Translations under genes and position numbers: made by a program | NCBI RefSeq assembly: GCF_900107155.1 | Contig: NZ_FNOX01000015.1 | Coordinates: 71,217-135,216 of the forward strand | Length of the DNA stretch: 64,000 nt | Reading direction: 5' to 3' | From: Pseudomonas salomonii | GTDB taxonomy: Bacteria; Pseudomonadota; Gammaproteobacteria; Pseudomonadales; Pseudomonadaceae | In this document: piece after piece, positions 26,340-34,146 of the stretch | How positions within the stretch are numbered: the first letter of the stretch is position 1 | Layout: every line of letters starts with the position of its first letter | Notes under the pieces: generated by a model | Databases searched by the model: none | What the model was told of the DNA's origin: nothing | Seen by the model: only the letters and a program-made list of their open reading frames with translations

Positions 26340-26609
26340 TCAGTCTTTCTGATCGCGCAAAACGTTGCCGGAAGCGCCGTCGATACGCGCTTCATACACG
26401 ATGCCATCGGACTTGCGCCCTTTGACTTCCCAGTAACCATTGTCATCGGCTTCGGCGCTGTAGACCTCGACATAGCCGGCCTTGGTCTTGGCGGTTTCAA
26501 TGGCCTTTTCGATGGTGATCCAGCCCGCACCCGGCTTGTCGGCCAGGGCGGCGCCGGCGCTGAGCAGCGCGGTGGTTGCACACAGGGCGGCTAAGGTTTT
26601 CTTCAACAT
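26340..26609 (-). CDS. PepSY domain-containing exported protein
   Basis: The 89-residue product has a signal peptide (MLKKTLAALCATTALLSAGAALA) and one PepSY domain: WITIEKAIETAKTKAGYVEVYSAE, then GYWEVKGRKSDGIVYEARID, ending GNVLRDQKD. Single-PepSY periplasmic proteins are common beside sensor kinases or peptidases, where they may bind or inhibit partners. None is adjacent here, apart from the toxin gene with its peptidase motif, which is convergent. An AATGGAGAACGA site precedes the ATG. Confidence 0.9.
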   Translation of the reverse strand: MLKKTLAALCATTALLSAGAALADKPGAGWITIEKAIETAKTKAGYVEVYSAEADDNGYWEVKGRKSDGIVYEARIDGASGNVLRDQKD

Positions 26610-26761
26610 ATTCGTTCTCCATTGTGGGAATGACGGACTCGTGTCCTGTGGTTTCTGATGTTTTCAAACGAGAATAAGTTCCAATTGATGTGCAATCGCC
26701 ATGACGACTGTTCTCGTCATCCGCCTCGGGAGGTTAGAATGTTGGAAATCAGGACGGTTTA

Positions 26762-27757
26762 ATGACTCAACAGCCCCTTTCAGAAGACGAATATGACGCG
26801 ATCACCGATGCCGCCGCGCATTGGTGCATGCGTCTGCACGCCAGTGATTGCACGGCGGGCGAACGTCGGGCTTTTGAACAATGGCACGACGCCCATCCGC
26901 TGCATGCCTTTGAGTATGCGGCCATGCTGGAAATCTGGGACGTGGCCGACCACCTGCCGCGCAGTGAGCCTGCTGCGGTGGTGCTGCCGTTCAAACCGCG
27001 CAGCCGCTTGCGCACTTACGCGGTGGCCGCCGCGATATGCCTCGCCGCCCTGCCGCTGGCCGCCTTTACCGGCTGGGAAGCGGGCTGGTTGCCCAGCGCC
27101 TATGAGCATTTCGAAGCCGGCACTGGCTTGCGCAAGGTCACCCTCGGCGACGGCAGCCAGGTTGAATTGAACCTGGGCACCGAACTGGTCTACAGCCGTT
27201 ACAAGGACCAGCGCCGCGTGACCTTGAACAAGGGCGAAGCGTTTTTCAAGGTCAGCCATGACAGCCTTCACCCGTTTATCGTCAAGGCGGGCGAAGGCCA
27301 GGTTCGGGTCACCGGCACTCAGTTCAACGTCTGGAAATACGAAGACCAGGTGCGGGTGATGTTGCTGGAAGGCTCGGTGCAGATTTCCAGCGACAAGGAG
27401 CACGCCAGCGTGCCCCTGACCCCAGGCATGCAGGCCAGTTACAACCTGGGCGACGCCACCCCGCGAGTCGCTGCGATTAACCCCAATGACTCGGCCCTGG
27501 CCTGGCGCCAGGGCAAACTGGTACTCGACAACCTGGCATTGACCGACGCGTTGCCGCTGATCAACCGCTACCTGAGCAAACCGGTGATGCTGGCAGATGC
27601 CAGCACCGGCGCGATTCGCATCGGCGGCATCTACAACATCAACGAGGTCAACAACCTCGTGCCTTCCCTGCCCAAGGTGCTGCCGGTCTACCTGACCCAG
27701 AACCAGGACGGCAACCCGGTACTCAATTCCATCCCGCGTAAAACGCCCAAGGGCTGA
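26762..27757 (+). CDS. FecR family anti-sigma regulator (orphan)
   Basis: The 331-residue protein has the full FecR layout. The cytosolic N-terminal DUF4880 part holds AAHWCMRLHASDCTAGERRAF and FEQWHDAHPLHAFEY. A membrane helix (YAVAAAICLAALPLAAFTGW, near residue 85) follows, then the periplasmic FecR domain (GLRKVTLGDGSQVELNLGTE, LNKGEAFFKVSHD, VRVTGTQFNVW) and an STN-like C-terminal part. Such proteins pass signals from a TonB receptor to an ECF sigma factor. Neither a fecI-like sigma gene nor a receptor with a signalling domain is next to it, which is unusual. It ends 315 bases before fapA. Confidence 0.9.
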   Translation: MTQQPLSEDEYDAITDAAAHWCMRLHASDCTAGERRAFEQWHDAHPLHAFEYAAMLEIWDVADHLPRSEPAAVVLPFKPRSRLRTYAVAAAICLAALPLAAFTGWEAGWLPSAYEHFEAGTGLRKVTLGDGSQVELNLGTELVYSRYKDQRRVTLNKGEAFFKVSHDSLHPFIVKAGEGQVRVTGTQFNVWKYEDQVRVMLLEGSVQISSDKEHASVPLTPGMQASYNLGDATPRVAAINPNDSALAWRQGKLVLDNLALTDALPLINRYLSKPVMLADASTGAIRIGGIYNINEVNNLVPSLPKVLPVYLTQNQDGNPVLNSIPRKTPKG

Positions 27758-27865
27758 GCCTGCCTGCAACAGCAGGTTCGCTCGCGCTCAATGTGTCCAT
27801 TTTTGAAACACCGCCCTCGCCTGAATCGCCCGCCGGGTGCGCATTCATGAGTTTGTCATGCGCAG

Positions 27866-27883
27866 TGTTTCATCGCTGAGACA
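27866..27883. promoter_or_regulatory. Activator palindrome 1 upstream of fapA
   Basis: TGTTTCA-TCGC-TGAGACA is an inverted repeat with one mismatch. It has the same arm and the same four-base spacer as the second site 58 bases downstream. It lies about 140 bases upstream of the sigma-54 promoter, a normal distance for an enhancer-binding protein. Confidence 0.6.
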
Positions 27884-27923
27884 GCCTTGAGGCGGGGCCG
27901 GGCATGTCCCTTGATGGCGGCAC

Positions 27924-27941
27924 TGTTTCAACCATGAAACA
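27924..27941. promoter_or_regulatory. Activator palindrome 2 upstream of fapA
   Basis: TGTTTCA-ACCA-TGAAACA is a perfect inverted repeat, extended by one further pair (C...G) on the outside. It lies about 80 bases upstream of the sigma-54 promoter. A related right half-site TGAAACA occurs at 27804-27810 with a poor left half. Confidence 0.65.
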
Positions 27942-28004
27942 GTATCGCCAGCACTTTGCCTCGATTTAACTTCAACCCTCTGAATACAAACAATAAATAA
28001 AAAG

Positions 28005-28020
28005 CGGCACGCGTTCTGCT
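28005..28020 (+). promoter_or_regulatory. Sigma-54 promoter of fapA
   Basis: CGGCACGCGTTCTGCT matches the RpoN consensus TGGCACG-N4-TTGCW with invariant GG (28006-28007) and GC (28018-28019) separated by exactly ten bases. Transcription would start near 28031, about 40 bases before the fapA ATG. Confidence 0.8.
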
Positions 28021-28072
28021 CTGTTCCTGACAACGCTGTTTAGGGTCAGCGTTAAGAATAAGGAACACTGCC

Positions 28073-28531
28073 ATGGACACACACAATCCAGGCTCACTGA
28101 GCCTCCTGCTGATCGGCTGTGCACTGAGTGCCAGCGTGAGCGCTCCGGTGTTCGCGGCAGGTGATGGCGTGATCGTGGTTGAACGCCAGGTTCAACCTTA
28201 TGCAATAGGTCGCCCACGCGGCGTCGACCCTTACCCCACCACGGTGAATGCCAACCCGTCGGCTCAAGTCAACCGCGCCATGAACAATGAGCTCAGCGAC
28301 AACGACATCGCCGGTATCAGCAGTGGCTTAAGCATTACTCGCAGCATCATGCCCAATGGCGGCGTTCCCGGGCTGAACAATCTCGGTGGCGCCAACAACC
28401 TCGGCGCAGCGGGTGCAGCCGGCCACGGCAGCAGCGGCAGCAGCATCGCCGGCACGGTCAACGGCGCGATCTCCAGCGGCCTCGCGCCGCTGAACAACAT
28501 CAGCGGCATGGTCGGGGGGGCAATGAAATGA
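28073..28531 (+). CDS. fapA: Functional amyloid system protein FapA
   Basis: The 152-residue exported protein has a signal peptide ending near PVFAAG. The mature part contains VIVVERQVQPYAIGRPRGVD, then DNDIAGISSGLSITRS, and a glycine/alanine/serine-rich C-terminal half (GGANNLGAAGAAGHGSSG). It fits FapA by position and composition. FapA is reported to influence the FapB/FapC composition and fibrillation of the amyloid. It is the first gene of fapABCDEF, behind a sigma-54 promoter. AAGGA precedes the ATG. Its stop overlaps fapB in ATGA. Confidence 0.93.
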   Translation: MDTHNPGSLSLLLIGCALSASVSAPVFAAGDGVIVVERQVQPYAIGRPRGVDPYPTTVNANPSAQVNRAMNNELSDNDIAGISSGLSITRSIMPNGGVPGLNNLGGANNLGAAGAAGHGSSGSSIAGTVNGAISSGLAPLNNISGMVGGAMK

Positions 28532-29088
28532 ACCACTCCTGGATGTTGCTTGCAGCGTTCGGTTGCACCGCGGCGATGGCCGACAGCAACAACGCAACCC
28601 TTGAGAACTCGGGCCAGCAGTACAACGGTGTAGTGACGATCAACCAGGCCGCCGGTGACCAGCAACAACTGAGCAACAACGTTGCCATCGCAGTGGGCCA
28701 CAACGCCCAGGCAAACATCGCCGTCACGCAAAAAATCAGCGGCACGCCCGCCGACCGTTCCCTGAACGCCAACGCGGCGATCCAGGGCAACTCCTTCACT
28801 AATGGCAACGGTGCACTGAGTGTCAACCAGTCCGCCGGGGCCCAGAACCAGATGATCAATGCCGTGCGCATCAGCGTGAATGCTGGCCCGCAAAGCATCG
28901 ACGACAGCGTCATGTCGCAACAGAACGTTGCGCTTGCAACCGACTCAGGGTTGACCCCTACCACTGGCAGCCGCCAGGTCGTTACCAGCGACCAGGCCTT
29001 CACCGGCAGCCGTGGAGTGGTTCAGGTCAACCAGAGCGCCGGGGTGGGGAACCGAGTGGCTAACACCCTGAACTTACGACTCAACTGA
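28528..29088 (+). CDS. fapB: Functional amyloid minor subunit FapB
   Basis: The 186-residue exported protein (signal peptide ending at AAMA) has three imperfect amyloid repeats rich in Asn, Gln and Ala. They are recognisable by NGVVTINQAAGDQQQLSNNV, NGNGALSVNQSAGAQNQMIN and RGVVQVNQSAGVGNRVANTL. FapB is the proposed nucleator and minor component of Fap fibrils. The mature protein has no cysteine. It overlaps fapA by four bases and is followed after 67 bases by fapC. Confidence 0.95.
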   Translation: MNHSWMLLAAFGCTAAMADSNNATLENSGQQYNGVVTINQAAGDQQQLSNNVAIAVGHNAQANIAVTQKISGTPADRSLNANAAIQGNSFTNGNGALSVNQSAGAQNQMINAVRISVNAGPQSIDDSVMSQQNVALATDSGLTPTTGSRQVVTSDQAFTGSRGVVQVNQSAGVGNRVANTLNLRLN

Positions 29089-29155
29089 TGGAGCTGAGTC
29101 CATAGCTAGACCGTACCAACACTTAACCAACTAATTAGAAGCAAGGAGATACACC

Positions 29156-29839
29156 ATGAAAACTTCAATGGCTCTTAAACCACTGGCTTTTGCTCTGGCT
29201 GCGCTCATGGCTGTTGCTGCTCAAGCGGGCGGTTATCACGCGCCTACCACAGCTGCCGCGACCACACTGGACGGTCAAAGCAACCATGGCAACGTGGTGC
29301 TCAATGACAAAACCAAAAACAACGCCTCGGCTAATGACTCCTACAACAACATCAGTGGCGTGGCCAACGGCAACGTGCTGAGCGGCGACAACAACCAAGG
29401 CAAAAACGACGTTGCCATCGTTTCCGGGGATGCGGATTTCGTGTTCGCCACCACCGGCACCGCTCAATCGAACACCGGTAACTTTGTGGCCAACAGCGGC
29501 ACTAAAAACAACGCGTCCCTTAACGACAGCGGCAACCACGCTTCAGGCGTGATTCAGTTGAACGCCGCATCGGGCACCTCCAACCAAGGCAGCAACAGCG
29601 TTGCAATTGCTTCGGGGAATGGCGACAGCGGTGCTGCTGCCGTCACTGGCGTGCAGGATGTGTCGGGCAACCTGACCCTCAACCTGGCCAGCGGCCACGG
29701 CTGGGGCAGCACCAAACCGGTGGTCAACAACGCCAGCGTGAACAACTCGATGAACTACAGCTCCGGGGTCTCGAACTCCAACGTTCTGTCGGGCAGCAAC
29801 AACCAGGGTCAGAACAACGTAGCAATCACTCGCTTCTGA
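29156..29839 (+). CDS. fapC: Major functional amyloid subunit FapC
   Basis: The 227-residue exported protein is the main component of Fap amyloid fibrils in biofilms. After a signal peptide ending in AAQA, three repeats end in similar motifs: VLSGDNNQGKNDVAI, AASGTSNQGSNSVAI and VLSGSNNQGQNNVAI. The linkers between them are short, roughly a dozen to twenty residues (one is SGDADFVFATTG), so the protein is small for the family. No cysteine is present. The ribosome site AAGGAGATACACC is the best in the operon, in line with high expression. A strong terminator follows directly. Confidence 0.96.
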   Translation: MKTSMALKPLAFALAALMAVAAQAGGYHAPTTAAATTLDGQSNHGNVVLNDKTKNNASANDSYNNISGVANGNVLSGDNNQGKNDVAIVSGDADFVFATTGTAQSNTGNFVANSGTKNNASLNDSGNHASGVIQLNAASGTSNQGSNSVAIASGNGDSGAAAVTGVQDVSGNLTLNLASGHGWGSTKPVVNNASVNNSMNYSSGVSNSNVLSGSNNQGQNNVAITRF

Positions 29840-29847
29840 TCCAGATC

Positions 29848-29876
29848 GGGCCTTGGCAACAAGGCCCTTTTTATTT
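29848..29876 (+). terminator. Rho-independent terminator inside the fap operon
   Basis: GGGCCTTG and CAAGGCCC pair over GCAA and are followed by TTTTTATTT. It lies between fapC and fapD, so only read-through transcripts carry fapDEF unless a further promoter exists. Confidence 0.92.
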
Positions 29877-29901
29877 CCAGAGTCCAGCAGGTCATACGAT
29901 C

Positions 29902-30579
29902 ATGCGCCTCACAGCTGCCCTCCTCTTGTTCGCACTCACCGGCCCAACCTGGGCGGCGCAAATGGCCGTTGTCATGCCAAACGGCGCGGTGGTGTACAAG
30001 AAGGTCGAAAGCATCCGCGAGCGCAAATTCGCCAACCTGGTGGAACAGAAAACCGATTTCAGCTGCGGCGCCGCCGCGCTGGCGACCATCCTGCGCCAAG
30101 CCTATTGGATGGACGTGGATGAAGACCACGTGATCAAGGGCATGCTGGTCAACGCCAACCAGGACCTGGTGCGCACCCAAGGCTTCTCGATGCTCGACAT
30201 GAAGCGCTACCTGGAAAGCATCCACATGCGCGCCAAGGGCTACCGGATTACGCCTGAAGTGCTGGTCACCGTGAAAGTGCCGGTGGTGGTGCTGCTGGAC
30301 ATTCGCGGCTACAAGCACTTCGTGGTGCTGCAACGGGCCGACAACGACTGGGTGTATATCGGCGACCCCGTACTGGGCAACAAGCGCTATGCCAAGGACG
30401 ATTTCGTCAAGGGCTGGAACGGCATCGTGTTCGCGGTGATTGGTGAGGGTTACGACAAGGCCAACGCCTTGCTCACACCCCGCGCGCCGCTGACGGCCAA
30501 GAACCAGTTCAACGAGTTCAGCCCGGTACGCGACAGTGAATTGATGGACTTCGGTTTTATCCAGAGCGACTTCTTCTAG
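29902..30579 (+). CDS. fapD: Functional amyloid protease FapD (C39-like)
   Basis: The 225-residue exported protein has a signal peptide ending at TWAAQ and a C39 peptidase-like papain fold. Catalytic residues can be placed at Cys55 (FSCGAAALATIL), His139 (YKHFVVLQR) and Asp155 (YIGDPVLG). C39 domains normally cut double-glycine leaders; FapD is thought to process or assist export of Fap subunits in the periplasm. It follows the operon-internal terminator, so its level should be lower than that of FapC. Confidence 0.95.
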   Translation: MRLTAALLLFALTGPTWAAQMAVVMPNGAVVYKKVESIRERKFANLVEQKTDFSCGAAALATILRQAYWMDVDEDHVIKGMLVNANQDLVRTQGFSMLDMKRYLESIHMRAKGYRITPEVLVTVKVPVVVLLDIRGYKHFVVLQRADNDWVYIGDPVLGNKRYAKDDFVKGWNGIVFAVIGEGYDKANALLTPRAPLTAKNQFNEFSPVRDSELMDFGFIQSDFF

Positions 30580-30616
30580 AAGCGCAATAAGGAGCAGGAC
30601 GCTCCAGGAGCAAACG

Positions 30617-31366
30617 ATGAACACTCGACGCTGGCTGACGGTGATATGCCTGGCAGCCGCAGCACCTGCCTATGCTTCTTCGGCATTCAAGCCGATCGAG
30701 CTCAAGGACGCGGAAATGGCCGAGTTGCGCGGGCGCTATGTGATGCCCGGGCGGATTATCAGCTTTGGCATTGTGATGAGCAGCACCTGGACCAATGCCG
30801 CCGGCGCGACGGTAACCGGCAGCGCCAACATGCAAGTCAACGCGTCCACCGTCACCCCACAGTTTTACGTGCAAATCACCGGTAACGACGGCACCGGGGT
30901 GATCAAACAGCCTGACGGCAAGGGCACCGTCGTCGGCGGCGCCGGCCTCGGCACCGGCCAGGGTGTGACGCAAAGCGTGCGCGCAGCGGGCGATGGCAAC
31001 ACGGCCAACAACGGCGTGGATATCAACGTGACGAAAAACGGCCTGGCACCGGCCAATTACGTGCAGTCCGGCCAGGCACTGATTGCCGGCCAGCCGATCA
31101 CGGGGGGCACAGCCGCCGGCCAGGTCACGGTCACGGCTAAAAACGGCGGACTGCAAATGGCCCTCCAGGCCAATAACAATCAAGGCAATGTGGTGCAGCA
31201 AATCGGTGCCGGCAATGTGCTGCAAGGCACGGTTATTCAAGGCAACAGCAACTTCGTGAACAACATGACCCAACTTAATGTGGTCATGGGCAACAACGGT
31301 TTGAACAACATCACGCAGAACCTCAACCTGGATCAACTCAAAGGCCTACGCCCCTCCGGTTATTGA
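30617..31366 (+). CDS. fapE: Functional amyloid protein FapE
   Basis: The 249-residue exported protein (signal peptide ending in PAYAS) has an N-terminal segment IELKDAEMAELRGRYVMPGR, then a Gly/Asn/Gln-rich region with repeats such as ANNNQGNVVQQIGAGNVLQG, ending in LNLDQLKGLRPSGY. This matches FapE, an extracellular minor fibril-associated component. The mature part has no cysteine. AAGGAGCAGG lies upstream, with spacing longer than usual. Confidence 0.93.
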   Translation: MNTRRWLTVICLAAAAPAYASSAFKPIELKDAEMAELRGRYVMPGRIISFGIVMSSTWTNAAGATVTGSANMQVNASTVTPQFYVQITGNDGTGVIKQPDGKGTVVGGAGLGTGQGVTQSVRAAGDGNTANNGVDINVTKNGLAPANYVQSGQALIAGQPITGGTAAGQVTVTAKNGGLQMALQANNNQGNVVQQIGAGNVLQGTVIQGNSNFVNNMTQLNVVMGNNGLNNITQNLNLDQLKGLRPSGY

Positions 31367-31415
31367 ACTACGCTGAGCCTCGACACTTACGCATTAGAAA
31401 GGGACGGCTTATTTC

Positions 31416-32714
31416 ATGCATCGATCTTTATCGTTACGTGCCGTGATTTGTTTGAGTACACTCCTGCCCGCGTCGGTGCTGTACGCCGCGCCGGATGCCG
31501 ATATCGAAACACTGAAACAGGAACTGCTGGAGCTCAAGCAACGTTATGAAGTGCAGCAAAAAGCACTGGCCGTCTTGGAGCAACGTGTAAGGCAAGTCGA
31601 AGATCAGCCCGCAACACCAACGCCCAAACGCCTGGCCAAATCCCCTGCCGACTTCCAAAAAGGCGGTACGGCGGTGGCCGGCGTCGGTGCAGCCGCCGCG
31701 TCCGGTGGTGCGGCGGGTAGCAGCTCCTACGGGCAAAGCCTGAAGGACGATTCCGCTCCGGCCCAAAGTGTGAGCAACTTGTACAACGAAGCCAGTGGCT
31801 TTTTCGGCAATGGCAAGTTCAGCTTTGAAACCGGGCTCACCTACGCCCGCTACGACGCGCGGCAATTGTCACTTAACGGCTTTCTGGCGCTGGACTCGAT
31901 CTTCCTCGGCAATATCAACCTGGACCGGATCAAGTCGGACAGCTGGACCCTGGACCTCACCGGCCGCTATAACCTGGACAACCGTTGGCAGTTCGACCTG
32001 AACGTGCCGGTGGTGTATCGCGAAGCGACGTACCAATCCGGTGGTGCCGGCGGCGATGCCAAGAATACGTCGGAAGCCTCCGTCAGCCGCGACCCGACCA
32101 TTGGTGATGTCAACTTCGGCATCGCCTACAAGTTCCTCGATGAGAGCGCCAGCCTGCCGGATGCGGTGGTGTCGCTGCGGGTCAAGGCACCCACCGGCAA
32201 GGAACCCTACGGCATCAAGCTGATCGAGCAAGCCAGCAACAACAACCTCGCCGTGCCGGAAAGCCTGCCGACCGGTAATGGGGTGTGGTCGGTAACGCCA
32301 GGTATTTCCCTGGTCAAGACCTTCGACCCGGCGGTGCTGTTCGGCTCGCTCTCCTACACCCACAACTTCGAAGACTCGTTCAGCGATATCAGCCCCAACC
32401 TCAATCAGAAGATCCCTGGCAAAGTCAGCCTGGGTGACAGCTTCCAGCTTGGTGTCGGGGTGGCCTTCGCGCTCAACGAGAAGATGAGTATGTCGTTCTC
32501 GGTGTCCGATCTGGTGCAACGCAAAAGCAAGGTCAAGCAGAGCGGCCAGGACTGGCAATCGGTGGTGTCCAGCGATGCCAACGCCGGGTATTTCAACGTG
32601 GGCATGACGATTGCGGCGTCGGATAACCTGACGATCGTGCCGAACCTGTCGATTGGGATGACGGATGATGCGCCGGACTTTACGTTCAGCTTGAAATTCC
32701 CGTATTACTTTTAG
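31416..32714 (+). CDS. fapF: Functional amyloid outer-membrane secretion channel FapF
   Basis: The 432-residue protein has a signal peptide ending at LYAA, an N-terminal coiled coil (residues about 25-65, DIETLKQELLELKQRYEVQQ and LEQRVRQVEDQ) that trimerises and plugs the channel, and a flexible Gly/Ala/Ser linker. From about residue 150 a beta-barrel begins (FETGLTYARYDARQL) and it ends in an aromatic C-terminus, FSLKFPYYF. FapF is the trimeric pore that exports FapB, FapC and FapE. It is the last gene of the operon, followed by a strong terminator. Confidence 0.96.
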   Translation: MHRSLSLRAVICLSTLLPASVLYAAPDADIETLKQELLELKQRYEVQQKALAVLEQRVRQVEDQPATPTPKRLAKSPADFQKGGTAVAGVGAAAASGGAAGSSSYGQSLKDDSAPAQSVSNLYNEASGFFGNGKFSFETGLTYARYDARQLSLNGFLALDSIFLGNINLDRIKSDSWTLDLTGRYNLDNRWQFDLNVPVVYREATYQSGGAGGDAKNTSEASVSRDPTIGDVNFGIAYKFLDESASLPDAVVSLRVKAPTGKEPYGIKLIEQASNNNLAVPESLPTGNGVWSVTPGISLVKTFDPAVLFGSLSYTHNFEDSFSDISPNLNQKIPGKVSLGDSFQLGVGVAFALNEKMSMSFSVSDLVQRKSKVKQSGQDWQSVVSSDANAGYFNVGMTIAASDNLTIVPNLSIGMTDDAPDFTFSLKFPYYF

Positions 32715-32715
32715 T

Positions 32716-32771
32716 GGTATGGGGACGCGGAGCGTCCCTGGAGGCATTACCACGCGGAGCGTGGGAACGAT
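32716..32771. repeat. Short GC-rich inverted repeat of the GCGGAGCGT family
   Basis: GGGACGCGGAGCGTCCC followed by CACGCGGAGCGTGGGAACGA resembles the composite repeat at 11524-11636. It lies right after fapF and before the terminator. Confidence 0.7.
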
Positions 32772-32772
32772 C

Positions 32773-32808
32773 AGCCCCGCAACGATAAGGGTCGTTGCGG
32801 GGCTTTTC
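32773..32808. terminator. Terminator between fapF and the convergent sigma-54 activator gene
   Basis: AGCCCCGCAACGA pairs perfectly with TCGTTGCGGGGCT across a six-base loop; TTTTC follows on the plus strand. The stem is long enough to serve both directions. Confidence 0.9.
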
Positions 32809-32820
32809 GGTTTACCCGCC

Positions 32821-34146
32821 CTAGCGGATCTGGTGTTTGTGCAGCAACCGGTAGAAGGTCGGCCGGGACACGCCCAGCACGCGGGCCGCGATACTCAGGT
32901 TATCGCTGTGCCGGTTGAGCACATCGCACAGCGCCTGACGTTCGGCGCGGTGCTTGTAATCTTCCAGTGTAGCCATTGGCGGCGCAATTGCCTGCTGCCC
33001 CTGCAACCCCAGGTCACCGGCTTCGATCTGGCGCCCTTCTGCCAGCACCAGGCCTCGTCGCACGCGGTTCGCCAATTCGCGCACATTGCCCGGCCACGGG
33101 TGTTGGCCCAGGGCAACCAGTGCATCCTCGCTGAAGCTGCGCGGCCTGCGCCCGGTTTCCTGGCTGTAGAAGCGCGAGAAATGGTTGGCCAGCATCGCCA
33201 CGTCGCCATGCCGCTCGCGCAGTGGCGCGGTGATCACCTGCAGGACATTCAGCCGGTAATACAAGTCTTCGCGAAACGTGCCCTTCTCAACCGCCGCTTC
33301 AAGGTCCACGTGTGTCGCCGCCAGCACCCGCACATCCACCGGGATGGGCTGGCTACCACCGACGCGCTCGATCTGCTTTTCCTGCAGGAAACGCAGCAGG
33401 TTGGCTTGCAGTTCCATGGGCAAGTCGCCGATCTCATCGAGAAACAGCGTGCCACCGTGGGCCGCCTCGATACGCCCGACCTTGCGCTGGTGAGCGCCAG
33501 TGAAGGCGCCTTTTTCATGGCCGAACAGCTCGGACTGGATCAGGTGCTCGGGAATGGCGCCGCAGTTGATCGCAACAAAGGGCTTGGCATGACGCTGGGA
33601 TTGGCGATGCAGGGTCTTGGCCACCAACTCTTTGCCGGTGCCGCTGTCGCCGCGAATCAGCACCGGCGACTCTGTAGGGGCCAGCTTGGCGAGCAATTTA
33701 CGCAGTTCACGAATGGGCCGGCTGTCGCCCAGCAGTTCATGTTCCTGCGCGTCGATCAGCGCATGGCCTTTGCCGCGCAAACGCGCCATGCCGAATGCAC
33801 GGCCCAGGGTGACCTGCACGCGAGCCACATCAAACGGCAACGTGTGGAAGTCAAAAAACCATTCGCAGACAAAATCACCGACATTTTGCAGGCGTAAAAC
33901 GTCCTGGCTGAGCACGGCAATCCATTCGGTGCCGCTGCGGCTGATCAACTCCTTCACCGCCTCAGGGCGCTCCAGATGATAAGGCTGCAGGCGCAACAAG
34001 CCCACATCACACGATCTGTCGCCCACGGCGCCGAGCGCGCAGCTGTCCACTTCCCACCCTGCACCGTGCAGCCCAGGCAATAGCTGGTGGCAGTCGTCGC
34101 ACGGGTCGACTACGAGCAAGCGTCGTTGGACAGGTGTAACAACCAT
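32821..34146 (-). CDS. Sigma-54-dependent enhancer-binding regulator, VpsR-like
   Basis: The 441-residue regulator has an N-terminal receiver-like domain of VpsR type (LLVVDPCDDCHQLLPG at its start, without a clear phosphorylation site). The central AAA+ domain holds Walker A GDSGTGKE, the sigma-54 contact loop GAFTGA and Walker B TLFLDEIGDLP. The C-terminal Fis-type helix-turn-helix reads NLSIAARVLGVSRPTFYRLL. Relatives such as VpsR control matrix genes, sometimes with c-di-GMP. It is convergent to fapF, and the fap operon has a sigma-54 promoter with palindromic upstream sites, so I infer that it activates fap. Confidence 0.9.
   Translation of the reverse strand: MVVTPVQRRLLVVDPCDDCHQLLPGLHGAGWEVDSCALGAVGDRSCDVGLLRLQPYHLERPEAVKELISRSGTEWIAVLSQDVLRLQNVGDFVCEWFFDFHTLPFDVARVQVTLGRAFGMARLRGKGHALIDAQEHELLGDSRPIRELRKLLAKLAPTESPVLIRGDSGTGKELVAKTLHRQSQRHAKPFVAINCGAIPEHLIQSELFGHEKGAFTGAHQRKVGRIEAAHGGTLFLDEIGDLPMELQANLLRFLQEKQIERVGGSQPIPVDVRVLAATHVDLEAAVEKGTFREDLYYRLNVLQVITAPLRERHGDVAMLANHFSRFYSQETGRRPRSFSEDALVALGQHPWPGNVRELANRVRRGLVLAEGRQIEAGDLGLQGQQAIAPPMATLEDYKHRAERQALCDVLNRHSDNLSIAARVLGVSRPTFYRLLHKHQIR

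Larger units (their letters stand above)
27758..28072. other. Regulatory region upstream of the fap operon
   Basis: This 315-base gene-free stretch holds, in order, a degenerate activator half-site (27793-27810), two TGTTTCA-type palindromes (27866-27883 and 27924-27941), an AT-rich segment with a tentative IHF-like match (27973-27985), a sigma-54 promoter (28005-28020) and the fapA ribosome site (AAGGA near 28060). Confidence 0.7.

Noticed and set aside
27895..27915. Alternative sigma-54 match GGGCATGTCCCTTGAT upstream of fapA
   Set aside because: The -12 element has GA instead of GC and it lies between the two palindromes. The site at 28005-28020 fits far better.
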